Source: T1Sed10-7 sp046483565
GTDB taxonomy: Bacteria; Actinomycetota; Nitriliruptoria; Nitriliruptorales; Nitriliruptoraceae
Assembly (NCBI GenBank): GCA_046483565.1
Contig: JAWOCZ010000001.1
Span: 1-11,778 of the forward strand
DNA: 11,778 bases
Reading direction: 5' to 3'
A model generated the notes under the pieces. It was given only the letters and a program-made list of their open reading frames with translations, did not search any database and was not told the origin of the DNA. Positions 1 through 6,389 of this stretch are shown here, piece by piece; positions within the stretch are counted from its first letter, which is position 1; every line of letters begins with the position of its first letter. The translations under genes and the position numbers were made by a program.

Positions 1-1
1 C

Positions 2-1027
2 CGCGAGCAGGGGACGATCTTCCTCGGCGGTCCGCCGCTGGTGAAGGCGGCCACCGGCGAGGAGGTCACCGCCGAGGAGCTCGGTGGCGGGGACCTGCAC
101 GCACGCACCTCCGGCGTGGTGGATCACCTCGCCGTCGACGATGCCCACGCACTGGCGCTGGCACGGGACGCCGTCGCCAACCTGCCGACGAGCAGCGCCA
201 CGATCGACACGGCGCTCGAGGGCTCCGGCCCGCTCGAGCTGGACCTGCGGGTACCGGAGCCGCCCGCCTACGACCCGGAGGAGCTGTACGGGATCCTCCC
301 GCGCGATCTGCGCCAGCCCTTGCCCGTGCGTGATGTCATCGCCCGTCTGGTGGACGCATCCCGCTTCCACGAGTTCAAGCCGCTGTACGGCGAGACGCTG
401 GTCACCGGCTTCGCGCACCTGCACGGCATGCCGGTGGGCGTCGTCGCCAACGACGGCATCCTGTTCCGCGAGTCGGCGCTCAAGGGTGCGCACTTCATCG
501 AGCTCTGCGACCAACGGCGCATCCCGCTGCTGTTCCTGCAGAACATCTCCGGGTTCATGGTCGGTCGTGAGTACGAGGCCGGTGGGATCGCCAAGGACGG
601 CGCCAAGCTGGTCACCGCCGTGGCCTGCGCGCGGGTGCCGAAGCTGACCGTGGTGATCGGCGGGTCCTTCGGCGCCGGCAACTACGCGATGTGCGGCCGC
701 GCCTACGATCCTCGGTTCCTGTGGATGTGGCCCAACGCCCGCATCAGCGTCATGGGCGGCGAGCAGGCGGCCACCGTGCTGGCCACCGTCAAGCGCGACC
801 GCATGGCGGCCGACGGTGCCACCTGGTCAGCAGCGGACGAGGAGGCCTTCAAGGACCCGATCCGCTCGACCTACGAACGCCAGGGCCACCCCTACCACGC
901 CACGGCCCGGCTGTGGGACGACGGGCTGATCGAACCGGCGCAGACCCGCGACGTGGTGGGTCTGGGGCTGGCTGCCGCCGTCCAGGCGCCGATCGGCCCG
1001 ATCCGGCGCGGCGTGTTCCGGATGTGA
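2..1027 (+). CDS. mccB: Methylcrotonyl-CoA carboxylase beta subunit (carboxyltransferase), 5'-truncated by window edge
   Basis: The reading frame is already open at base 2, so the start lies outside the window. The 341 visible residues are about the C-terminal two thirds of a family usually near 530 residues. The subunit moves the carboxyl group from biotin to 3-methylcrotonyl-CoA, giving 3-methylglutaconyl-CoA, in cytoplasmic leucine breakdown. Visible family marks are GGPPLVKAATGEEV near the left edge, the C-terminal carboxyltransferase core with QNISGFMVGREYEAGGIAKD, the GGSFGAGNYAMCGRAYDPRF oxyanion-type segment, MWPNARISVMGGEQAA, and the late ARLWDDGLIEP segment. These match MCC beta better than acetyl- or propionyl-CoA carboxylase beta, and a same-strand HMG-CoA lyase downstream supports that. 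A GTG at 41 is in frame but internal to the conserved domain. The gene ends in TGA, 60 bp before a convergent lipoprotein gene. Equivalent names elsewhere are liuB and accD1. Confidence 0.93.
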   Translation, partial: REQGTIFLGGPPLVKAATGEEVTAEELGGGDLHARTSGVVDHLAVDDAHALALARDAVANLPTSSATIDTALEGSGPLELDLRVPEPPAYDPEELYGILPRDLRQPLPVRDVIARLVDASRFHEFKPLYGETLVTGFAHLHGMPVGVVANDGILFRESALKGAHFIELCDQRRIPLLFLQNISGFMVGREYEAGGIAKDGAKLVTAVACARVPKLTVVIGGSFGAGNYAMCGRAYDPRFLWMWPNARISVMGGEQAATVLATVKRDRMAADGATWSAADEEAFKDPIRSTYERQGHPYHATARLWDDGLIEPAQTRDVVGLGLAAAVQAPIGPIRRGVFRM

Positions 1028-1046
1028 CCTCCACTCCCGGACACCC

Positions 1047-1071
1047 GGCGCGGGGCGGTCAGACCCGCGCT
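1047..1071. terminator. Hairpin between convergent genes, possible bidirectional terminator
   Basis: GCGCGGG at 1048-1054 pairs perfectly with CCCGCGC at 1064-1070 around a 9-nt loop, and a flanking G-T pair can extend the stem. It sits in the 60-bp gap between the stops of the carboxylase beta gene and the oppositely oriented lipoprotein gene, where a shared terminator is expected. No U-run follows on either strand, which is common in GC-rich actinobacteria but weakens the call. Confidence 0.4.
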
Positions 1072-1087
1072 GTGGTTCCCATGGGAG

Positions 1088-1780
1088 TCAGTCGAGCACG
1101 ATCGTCCGCTCCTGGAGGTCCTCCTCGGCGCCGTCCTGCGGACTGATCCAGAACGTCTGGAGCCGGACGGAGGGCTCGCCGGCGGCGGCGGCCAACGACA
1201 CGGTCTCCCGGAAGGCGCCGACGCACCCGGTGCCACATGCGGCGGTCGTGAACCCCTCGTCGAGCTGGCCACCGTCCCCGTCGAGGAGCCGCCAGTTGAC
1301 CGTGGCCTCGTAGACGTTCGAGCAGCCCACGATCTCCACCTCGTCCCCGACGACCTGCCCGTCGACGGGGGCCACGAGCACGAGGAAGGCCTCGAGCTCC
1401 CGATCCTCGTGGGCCGCACAGGGCGCCGCCACCAGGTCCGCGTCGGGGACCGCAGCCGCGTCCGCGTCCTCCGCTGCGGCCGCGACGTCGTCCGGGCCGG
1501 GGTCGTCGTCCGGATCGAGGGTGCCGGCGTCGTCGAGACCGGTCGGATCCCCGGGGTCACCGTCGGTGCCGACCTCATCCTGGGCGGCGTCGGCGTCCTG
1601 CTCCTCGCCGGCGCCAGCGTCGGCCTCCTCCGCAGCCGCCCCGTCGGACTCCTCCGCAGCCGCCTCGTCGGACCCCCCCTCCGCCGCCTCGAGGACGGAC
1701 ATCTCGGCGGGACCACCACAGGCCGCCAGCAGCACGGCACCGGCCCCCACCACCGTCACGGCTCGCCACACGCTGCGCAT
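1088..1780 (-). CDS. Acidic lipoprotein with C-terminal Gmad2-type immunoglobulin-like domain
   Basis: The 230-residue product starts with a basic n-region and hydrophobic stretch ending in lipobox LAAC (Cys21), so it is probably a membrane-anchored, cell-surface lipoprotein. Residues about 28-118 are a low-complexity Ala/Asp/Glu/Gly linker. Residues about 132-229 resemble the Gmad2 fold: APVDGQVVGDEVEIVG at the start, a central D-G-D-G-G turn, a GAFRETVSL strand, and WISPQDGAEEDLQERTI at the end. Cys121, Cys153, Cys182 and Cys186 could form disulfides. Gmad2 domains occur in extracytoplasmic proteins such as spore-germination GerM-associated and surface proteins. The function here is unknown. 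ATG at 1780 is preferred because AGGAG lies 7 nt upstream. An in-frame ATG at 1798 would add six residues. The gene stands alone on the minus strand between the two carboxylase subunit genes. Confidence 0.8.
   Translation of the reverse strand: MRSVWRAVTVVGAGAVLLAACGGPAEMSVLEAAEGGSDEAAAEESDGAAAEEADAGAGEEQDADAAQDEVGTDGDPGDPTGLDDAGTLDPDDDPGPDDVAAAAEDADAAAVPDADLVAAPCAAHEDRELEAFLVLVAPVDGQVVGDEVEIVGCSNVYEATVNWRLLDGDGGQLDEGFTTAACGTGCVGAFRETVSLAAAAGEPSVRLQTFWISPQDGAEEDLQERTIVLD
1625..1672 (-). repeat. Two-copy 24-bp tandem duplication in the lipoprotein linker
   Basis: Bases 1625-1648 and 1649-1672 are adjacent 24-bp copies differing at one position (C at 1641, T at 1665). On the coding strand they encode SDGAAAEE and SDEAAAEE. 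The duplication keeps frame and lies in the disordered acidic linker, so it looks like a recent slippage expansion that the spacer tolerates. Confidence 0.85.
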
Positions 1781-1787
1781 CGTCACG

Positions 1788-1792
1788 CTCCT
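1788..1792 (-). promoter_or_regulatory. Ribosome binding site AGGAG of the lipoprotein gene
   Basis: Read on the minus strand, AGGAG ends 7 nt before ATG 1780. The alternative ATG at 1798 has only an AGGA 3 nt upstream. This spacing decides the start in favour of 1780. Confidence 0.65.
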
Positions 1793-1837
1793 GGTCATCG
1801 GTCCTCGTTCGCTCCATCGGTCGGACGGCGGGCGCGC

Positions 1838-1864
1838 TTGACGGGTTCCCGCCGCTGCTAGCGT
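1838..1864 (+). promoter_or_regulatory. Candidate sigma70-type promoter for the carboxylase alpha / HMG-CoA lyase unit
   Basis: TTGACG at 1838-1843 resembles a -35 element. TAGCGT at 1859-1864 fits the actinobacterial TANNNT -10 and is preceded by TGC. The 15-bp spacer is shorter than the usual 16-18. The pair lies in the 111-bp gap between the divergent lipoprotein and carboxylase alpha genes and would give a 5' leader of roughly 20 nt. This suggests the alpha subunit and lyase are transcribed separately from the beta subunit. Confidence 0.45.
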
Positions 1865-1878
1865 CGGGGACCTCCGCC

Positions 1879-1886
1879 AGGGAGGG
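1879..1886 (+). promoter_or_regulatory. Ribosome binding site AGGGAGGG of the carboxylase alpha gene
   Basis: This strong purine-rich site lies 5 nt before GTG 1892. It fixes the GTG start, which directly precedes the conserved biotin carboxylase N-terminus RLLVANRGEIARRI. Confidence 0.75.
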
Positions 1887-1891
1887 TCGTC

Positions 1892-3883
1892 GTGGTCGCT
1901 CGCCTGCTCGTCGCGAACCGCGGTGAGATCGCCCGCCGGATCATAGGGACCTGCCGGGAGCTCGGCGTCACCACCGTCGCGGTCCACAGCGACGCCGACG
2001 TCGCCGAGCCGCACGTCCGCGAGGCCGACATCGCCGTCCGGCTCGGTCCGGCGCCGGCGCCGGCCAGCTACCTCGATGCCGACCGGCTGGTGGCGGTCGC
2101 CCGACAGACCGGCTGTGACGCCGTGCACCCGGGCTACGGCTTCCTGGCCGAGGACCCGGCCTTCGCTCGGGCGGTCACCGCGGCCGGCCTGACCTTCGTG
2201 GGGCCGCCCGCCGAGGTCATCGCACTGATGGGCGACAAGGCGGCCGCCAAGCAGCGCCTCGGGGCTGCCGGCGTGCCCGTGGTCCCCGGTGAACTCCGCT
2301 CGGACCTCGATGACGCCGCACTCCTGACGGCGGCGGAGACCATCGGCTTCCCGTTGATGGTCAAGGCGGTGGCCGGTGGCGGCGGCACGGGCATGCGCGT
2401 GGTGCCAGCGCCCGGGGAACTGCCCGGTGCGCTGCTCGCCGCGCGACGCGAGGCACGGGGCGCGTTCGGGGACGATCGGCTGATCCTCGAACGTCTGGTG
2501 GCGCGGCCGCGGCACATCGAGGTCCAGGTCCTCGCCGACGCCCACGGCAACGTGCTGCACCTGTTCGAGCGCGAGTGCTCGGTGCAGCGCCGTCACCAGA
2601 AGCTCGTCGAGGAAGCGCCATCCGCGGCCGTCGACGAGCGCCTGCGGGCCCGGCTCGGTGCGGCGGCGGTGACCGCGACCCGCGAGGTCGGCTACCTCGG
2701 TGCCGGGACGCTGGAGTTCCTGGTCGACGGGACGACGGTCGGGGCGGACGAGCCGCGGTTCTACTTCCTGGAGATGAACACCCGGCTCCAGGTCGAGCAC
2801 CCGGTCACCGAGCTCATCACGGGCCTCGACCTGGTGGCGTTGCAGCTGCGGATCGCCGACGGCCACGCGCTGCCGATGACCCAGGAGACGCTCACCCGGA
2901 CCGGTCACGCGATCGAGGTCCGGCTCTACGCCGAGGATCCCGTCGAGCAGCTGCCCCAGACCGGAGCCGTCCACGCGCTGGGACTTCCGACCGGACCGGG
3001 CGTGCGCTCTGACGTCGGTATCGCCGCCGGCAGCCAGGTCACCCGCCACTACGACCCGATGCTCGGCAAGCTCATCGCCCACGGTCCCGACCGGGGCACG
3101 GCGATCGCTCGACTCAGGGCCGCGCTGGCGGCCACCAGCGTCCGCGGGGTGGTGACCAACGTCGAACTGCTCGATGCGGTCCTCGGGCACCCGGCCTTCG
3201 CTGCCGGGGAGCTGACCACCTCGTTCCTCGCCGACCACCTCGCCGACTGGCACCCCGAGCCGCTGGCCCCGGACCAGGTGGCGGCCGCCGCCGTGGCGCT
3301 GCACACCGCCGGGCGGCGGAGCGACGACCCGTCCCCGTGGGCACGTCTCGGCGCCGTGCGTACCGGGGGCGGCGGCTGGCCGGTGGTGCTGCGCGACCGC
3401 CTGGCCGCGAGCGAAGCTCCCTCCCGGTTCGAGCTGACCGCCCGCGGCGATCGCCTCGACCTCTCGGGCGACACCGGCGCGGTGGTGCCGGTGGACCTCG
3501 GTCCCGACGCCGTCGAGGTGCTGGTCGACCCGGAGGGAGCGCGACACGTCTGGCTGCACCACGGCGGGGTGACCCGCGTCCTCGACGAGGTGGCACCGGT
3601 CCGTCACGCCGACGCCAGCGCACCGGCGGGTGCCGCCACCTTCACCGCGCCGATGCCGGGGACCGTGATCGCGGTGGAGATCGCCACCGGGGACGTCGTC
3701 GACGCCGGGACGACGCTGGTGGTCGTCGAGGCCATGAAGATGGAGCACCCCGTGCGGGCACCCGTGGCGGGCACGGTGACGGCGTTGTACGTCCACGCTG
3801 GGCAGGCGGTGGAGGCGGGGGCGACGCTGGTCGCCTTCGAGGCGTCGCCCGACGTGGGCGGCGACCGACCAGGAGGCGAATGA
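1892..3883 (+). CDS. mccA: Methylcrotonyl-CoA carboxylase alpha subunit (biotin carboxylase plus biotin carrier)
   Basis: This 663-residue protein carboxylates its own biotin using ATP and bicarbonate, then hands the carboxyl group to the beta subunit. Domains in order: biotin carboxylase N-domain about 1-112 (LLVANRGEIARRI); ATP-grasp about 115-320 with Lys158, a glycine-rich loop at 161-167, ERECSVQRRHQKLVEE and FLEMNTRLQVEHPVTE; carboxylase C-domain about 330-440; a variable linker; and a biotinyl domain about 590-655 with AMKM and biotin-accepting Lys616. Length is typical for acyl-CoA carboxylase alpha chains. The glycine loop reads GGGGTGM, with Thr166 where Arg or Lys is usual. MCC rather than propionyl-CoA specificity is inferred from the neighbouring MCC-like beta subunit and HMG-CoA lyase. 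The stop overlaps the next start as ATGA. Other names are liuD and accA1. Confidence 0.93.
   Translation: MVARLLVANRGEIARRIIGTCRELGVTTVAVHSDADVAEPHVREADIAVRLGPAPAPASYLDADRLVAVARQTGCDAVHPGYGFLAEDPAFARAVTAAGLTFVGPPAEVIALMGDKAAAKQRLGAAGVPVVPGELRSDLDDAALLTAAETIGFPLMVKAVAGGGGTGMRVVPAPGELPGALLAARREARGAFGDDRLILERLVARPRHIEVQVLADAHGNVLHLFERECSVQRRHQKLVEEAPSAAVDERLRARLGAAAVTATREVGYLGAGTLEFLVDGTTVGADEPRFYFLEMNTRLQVEHPVTELITGLDLVALQLRIADGHALPMTQETLTRTGHAIEVRLYAEDPVEQLPQTGAVHALGLPTGPGVRSDVGIAAGSQVTRHYDPMLGKLIAHGPDRGTAIARLRAALAATSVRGVVTNVELLDAVLGHPAFAAGELTTSFLADHLADWHPEPLAPDQVAAAAVALHTAGRRSDDPSPWARLGAVRTGGGGWPVVLRDRLAASEAPSRFELTARGDRLDLSGDTGAVVPVDLGPDAVEVLVDPEGARHVWLHHGGVTRVLDEVAPVRHADASAPAGAATFTAPMPGTVIAVEIATGDVVDAGTTLVVVEAMKMEHPVRAPVAGTVTALYVHAGQAVEAGATLVAFEASPDVGGDRPGGE
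3871..3876 (+). promoter_or_regulatory. Consensus ribosome binding site AGGAGG of the HMG-CoA lyase gene
   Basis: A perfect AGGAGG lies inside the last codons of the carboxylase alpha gene, 3 nt before ATG 3880. With the ATGA overlap it points to coupled translation of the two proteins. Confidence 0.75.
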
Positions 3884-4797
3884 GCGTGGAGCTACCGGAA
3901 CGCATCAGGATCGTCGAGGTCGGCCCCCGGGACGGGCTGCAGAACGAACCCGGCACGGTGCCGACCGCGACGAAGATCACCTTCATCGACCGGCTGGCCG
4001 CCACCGGGCTGGAGGTGGTGGAGGCCACCTCCTTCGTCCGGCCGGACCTCGTGCCCCAGCTCGCCGACGCGGCCGAGGTGCTCGCCGGGATCACCCCCGC
4101 TGCCGGGGTGCGCTACCCGGTGCTGGTGGCCAACGATCAGGGTCTCGATCGGGCCCTGGCGGCAGGTGCCACCGAGATCGCGGTCTTCGCCTCCGCATCG
4201 GAGCCGTTCAGCGAGCGCAACCTTGGCTGCACCATCGACGAGAGCCTGGAACGCTTCGGCGGCGTCGTCCGGCGGGCCAGGCGGCAGGACCTGCGGGTCC
4301 GCGGGTACGTCTCGATGGTGTGTGGCTGTCCCTACCAGGGCGAGGTCCCGGTCGACGATGTGCTCAGGGTCACCACCGAGCTGTTCGAGCTCGGCTGCGA
4401 CGAGGTGTCGCTCGGCGACACGATCGGGGTCGGCACGGCTCTGCAGGTGCAGGACCTGATCGAGGCGCTGTCCCCGACGGTGCTGGTCGACCGGCTCGCG
4501 GTCCACCTGCACGACACCTACGGGCAGGGCCTGGCCAACACCCTGGCTGCCTTCGAAGCCGGCGTCCGCATCGCTGACACGAGCGCCGGCGGGTTGGGAG
4601 GATGCCCCTTCGCGGCGGGCGCGACCGGCAACCTCGCGACCGAGGACCTCCTCTACGCCCTGGAGGGCTCCGGGGTGAAGACCGGGGTGGACCTCTCGGA
4701 GGTGATCGCCGTCACGGGGTGGATGGCGGGCCAGCTCGGCCGTCCGCCGGCCTCGCGGGTCGCCCGTGCCGTGCTCTCCCGCGGCCAGGAGGGCTGA
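3880..4797 (+). CDS. mvaB: Hydroxymethylglutaryl-CoA lyase
   Basis: The 305-residue enzyme cleaves HMG-CoA to acetoacetate and acetyl-CoA, the last step of leucine catabolism. It is a TIM-barrel DRE-TIM metallolyase. Key residues are in place: EVGPRDGLQNE with catalytic Arg17 and metal ligand Asp18; HLHDTYGQ with His209 and His211; and GLGGCPFAAGATGNLATED with signature Cys242. The 33-residue spacing from His209 to Cys242 is the same as in the human enzyme from memory (His233 to Cys266). Length is normal (about 300). The start is ATG 3880 with AGGAGG upstream and a 4-nt overlap with the carboxylase alpha gene, so the two are probably one transcript. Its last 86 bp are also covered, antisense, by the tail of the convergent hydrolase gene. 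Confidence 0.94.
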   Translation: MSVELPERIRIVEVGPRDGLQNEPGTVPTATKITFIDRLAATGLEVVEATSFVRPDLVPQLADAAEVLAGITPAAGVRYPVLVANDQGLDRALAAGATEIAVFASASEPFSERNLGCTIDESLERFGGVVRRARRQDLRVRGYVSMVCGCPYQGEVPVDDVLRVTTELFELGCDEVSLGDTIGVGTALQVQDLIEALSPTVLVDRLAVHLHDTYGQGLANTLAAFEAGVRIADTSAGGLGGCPFAAGATGNLATEDLLYALEGSGVKTGVDLSEVIAVTGWMAGQLGRPPASRVARAVLSRGQEG

Positions 4798-5731
4798 CCC
4801 GCACCGGGGGTCGGACGTCGCCGTCCGCTCCCGAGGAGCCGTCCGCTCCCGAGGAGCCGTCCGCTCCCGAGGAGCCGTCCGCTCCCAGGGAGCGGACCGT
4901 GACCACGGCCGCGCGCCCCAGGCGGGGCAACTGCCCCTCCAGCGAACCGATCGTCATCCTCGCCAGTGCCGAGCGTGGCGCCAGGTCACTCCAGCGTCGC
5001 GCCACCGCCATCGGATGTCCGGGATCGTCCGACCAGCCGATGACCGCGAGCGGCAGCTCGAGCGCGCGGAGCTCGGCCACGCTCGGTGCCTCGGCCCCGT
5101 CCAGGGCGCGCAGCGCCGCCTCCAGGCTCGCCGGGTCGTGACGGGGGTAGTCGGCGAGCAGCGCGGCCCGCAGCCAGGGTGCGAGCGCCTGGTCGGCACG
5201 CAGCTCGGCGATCGTCGGCCCGATCCCCTCCCGCGTGATCCGTGCCGCGATCGCGGCGTGCGGGCCGCGACCGAGCGGGGACAGCCCGAGCCAGGCCGGT
5301 AGGCACCCGAGCACCGCGCCGGCGCGTGTCCCGGTGGTGACCGCCCGGACGGCCGCGTGCGCCCCGAGCGACACACCACCGACCACCGCCACCGGCCCCT
5401 CGACGCTGGCCGCGACCGCCGCCAGGTCCGCCGCGTGGACGTCGAGGTGGTGGTCGCTCGGGCGGCGGGCGTGCGAGGACGCACCGTGCCCGCGCAGGTC
5501 GTAGAGCACCAGTCGCGCTTTGGCGTGGAGCACCGGCGCGGCGAAGGCGGCGGCGAGGAAGCGCGCCGAGGAACCGACCCCGTGGGCCAGCACCCAGGCC
5601 GGCGCGTCGGCCGGCCCGAGCTCCACGGCGGCGAGCCGCCCGCCCGCGACCTCCACCTGCCGGCGGCGAGCGCCGGGCCCGTCCAGCTCCGACGGCAGGA
5701 CGAGCCTCGGCGTCGGATCGGGCGTTCTCAC
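4712..5731 (-). CDS. Alpha/beta-fold hydrolase with repeat-bearing C-terminal extension
   Basis: The 339-residue product belongs to the alpha/beta hydrolase superfamily; the substrate is unknown. Visible features are the oxyanion-hole HG at residues 50-51 (WVLAHGVGSS), the DLRGHGAS loop near 78-85, and nucleophile elbow GVSLG with Ser121. A likely acid is Asp235 or Asp236 in VIGWSDDPGHP. Where the catalytic His is expected, about 30 residues later, the sequence is GSLEGQLPRLG with Gln267. The fold appears complete by residue 281. The remainder is a tail with GADGSS repeats and an Arg/Pro/Gly-rich end, running 86 bp antisense into the HMG-CoA lyase gene before the first stop. GTG 5731 overlaps the TlpA-like stop as GTGA, so coupling sets the start; no good ribosome binding site is seen. 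The tail may be recent and non-functional. Confidence 0.8.
   Translation of the reverse strand: MRTPDPTPRLVLPSELDGPGARRRQVEVAGGRLAAVELGPADAPAWVLAHGVGSSARFLAAAFAAPVLHAKARLVLYDLRGHGASSHARRPSDHHLDVHAADLAAVAASVEGPVAVVGGVSLGAHAAVRAVTTGTRAGAVLGCLPAWLGLSPLGRGPHAAIAARITREGIGPTIAELRADQALAPWLRAALLADYPRHDPASLEAALRALDGAEAPSVAELRALELPLAVIGWSDDPGHPMAVARRWSDLAPRSALARMTIGSLEGQLPRLGRAAVVTVRSLGADGSSGADGSSGADGSSGADGDVRPPVRVSPPGRGRARHGRPARPADGRAGPPSTP
4821..4892. repeat. Four-copy 18-bp tandem repeat at the convergent junction
   Basis: CCGTCCGCTCCCGAGGAG occurs at 4821-4838, 4839-4856 and 4857-4874 without mismatch. A fourth, slightly changed copy (AGGG for GAGG) lies at 4875-4892. Each copy holds a small inverted repeat GCTCC-CGA-GGAGC. 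The array begins 24 bp after the HMG-CoA lyase stop. On the minus strand it encodes the GADGSS units of the hydrolase tail, and the 18-bp unit keeps that frame. Confidence 0.9.
4877..4897. terminator. Strong 10-bp inverted repeat, candidate terminator for HMG-CoA lyase transcript
   Basis: GTCCGCTCCC at 4877-4886 is followed by one A and then its exact complement at 4888-4897. This would form a very stable hairpin about 80 nt after the lyase stop. It is built from the diverged last copy of the 18-bp repeat. No U-run follows. On the minus strand it lies within the hydrolase reading frame, so it could also stall or end that transcript. Confidence 0.4.
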
Positions 5732-6363
5732 CGGATCTCGTCCAGCAGCTGGGCGAGGCTGTTCTCGGTCAGCTCGCCCACCACGCGGCCCGCCAGCTGC
5801 CCGTCCCGGTCGAACACCACGGTGGTGGGCATGCCGCGGCCGCCCACCGCGAAGGCGACGTCGCCCTGCAGGTCGTGGATCGTGGCGAAGTCGATCCCGA
5901 GCTCCTCGACGAAGGCCTCGCCGTCCTCGCGGCGGTCGAGGTGATCGATCCCGAGGAAGGTGACCTCCGGGTTGGCATCGCGGGCCTCGAGCAGCATCGG
6001 CATCTCGGCCCGGCAGGGACCGCACCAGCTGGCGAAGATGTTGACCAGCGTCGGGTTCCCGGCCCGCGCCTCGCGGGCGATGAAGGCGGCGGCCTCCGGC
6101 CAGCTGCCGCTGACCAGCCGGGCGTCGACCGAGGGGACCTCCTCGGGCTCCGGCGCCGCGAACACGTCCACGCCGTCGTCGGCGGGGACCCGCGGCGCGT
6201 CCTCGCCGGGGGTCGCACCGAAGTCCACCACCCCGTCGTCACCCGCGCTGCAGGCCGCCGCCGCGACCAGCAGCAGGCCGGCGGCGAGCACGGCGGCCGC
6301 CCGCACACGCACAGAGCCACCAGGCACCGGTCGACGCGCTCCGTTCGGGGTCAGGGACGTCAC
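5728..6363 (-). CDS. TlpA-like thioredoxin-fold lipoprotein (extracytoplasmic thiol-disulfide oxidoreductase)
   Basis: This 211-residue protein probably acts outside the membrane in disulfide reduction or exchange, as TlpA/ResA proteins do. The N-terminus has basic residues, a hydrophobic stretch and a relaxed lipobox AAAC (Cys38). A disordered acidic spacer follows to about residue 80. The thioredoxin domain spans about 82-211, with WCGPC at 113-117 in NIFASWCGPCRAEMPML and cis-Pro179 in GRGMPTTVVF. No c-type cytochrome genes lie nearby, so the partner is unknown. GTG 6363 lacks a ribosome binding site. An in-frame GTG at 6312 has GGTGG 4 nt upstream and gives a compact signal peptide (194 residues). 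A TACCTT -10-like hexamer at 6367-6372, immediately upstream of 6363, would favour 6312 if real. The stop overlaps the hydrolase start by 4 nt, and the upstream aminotransferase ends 26 bp before 6363. Confidence 0.85.
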   Translation of the reverse strand: MTSLTPNGARRPVPGGSVRVRAAAVLAAGLLLVAAAACSAGDDGVVDFGATPGEDAPRVPADDGVDVFAAPEPEEVPSVDARLVSGSWPEAAAFIAREARAGNPTLVNIFASWCGPCRAEMPMLLEARDANPEVTFLGIDHLDRREDGEAFVEELGIDFATIHDLQGDVAFAVGGRGMPTTVVFDRDGQLAGRVVGELTENSLAQLLDEIR

Positions 6364-6389
6364 GGCAAGGTAGCGACCGCGGGCAACGG

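Noticed and set aside
1781..3796. Very long minus-strand open frame running antisense through the carboxylase alpha gene and continuous with the lipoprotein frame
   Set aside because: Its translation has no recognisable domain and is rich in Arg, Gly, His and Asp, as expected from the antisense of GC-biased codons. The lipoprotein's own start, ribosome binding site and signal peptide lie at 1780.
3337..3879. Possible N-terminal extension of HMG-CoA lyase inside the carboxylase alpha gene
   Set aside because: The extension is an out-of-frame reading of the alpha gene, Arg/Gly-rich. The lyase family starts at the ATG after AGGAGG and has a standard length from there.
4821..4892. Possible CRISPR array
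   Set aside because: The four repeats are directly adjacent with no spacers, and there are no cas genes. They read as in-frame coding repeats and hairpins.
4602..5141. Plus-strand frame encoding an EEPSAP repeat
   Set aside because: This is the complementary reading of the 18-bp repeat, overlapping the lyase and hydrolase genes in another frame. It has no ribosome binding site and no domain.
5732..6025. Extended start of the hydrolase inside the TlpA-like gene
   Set aside because: That part is a shadow of the thioredoxin-domain coding sequence. The GTGA overlap at 5728-5731 gives a natural coupled start.
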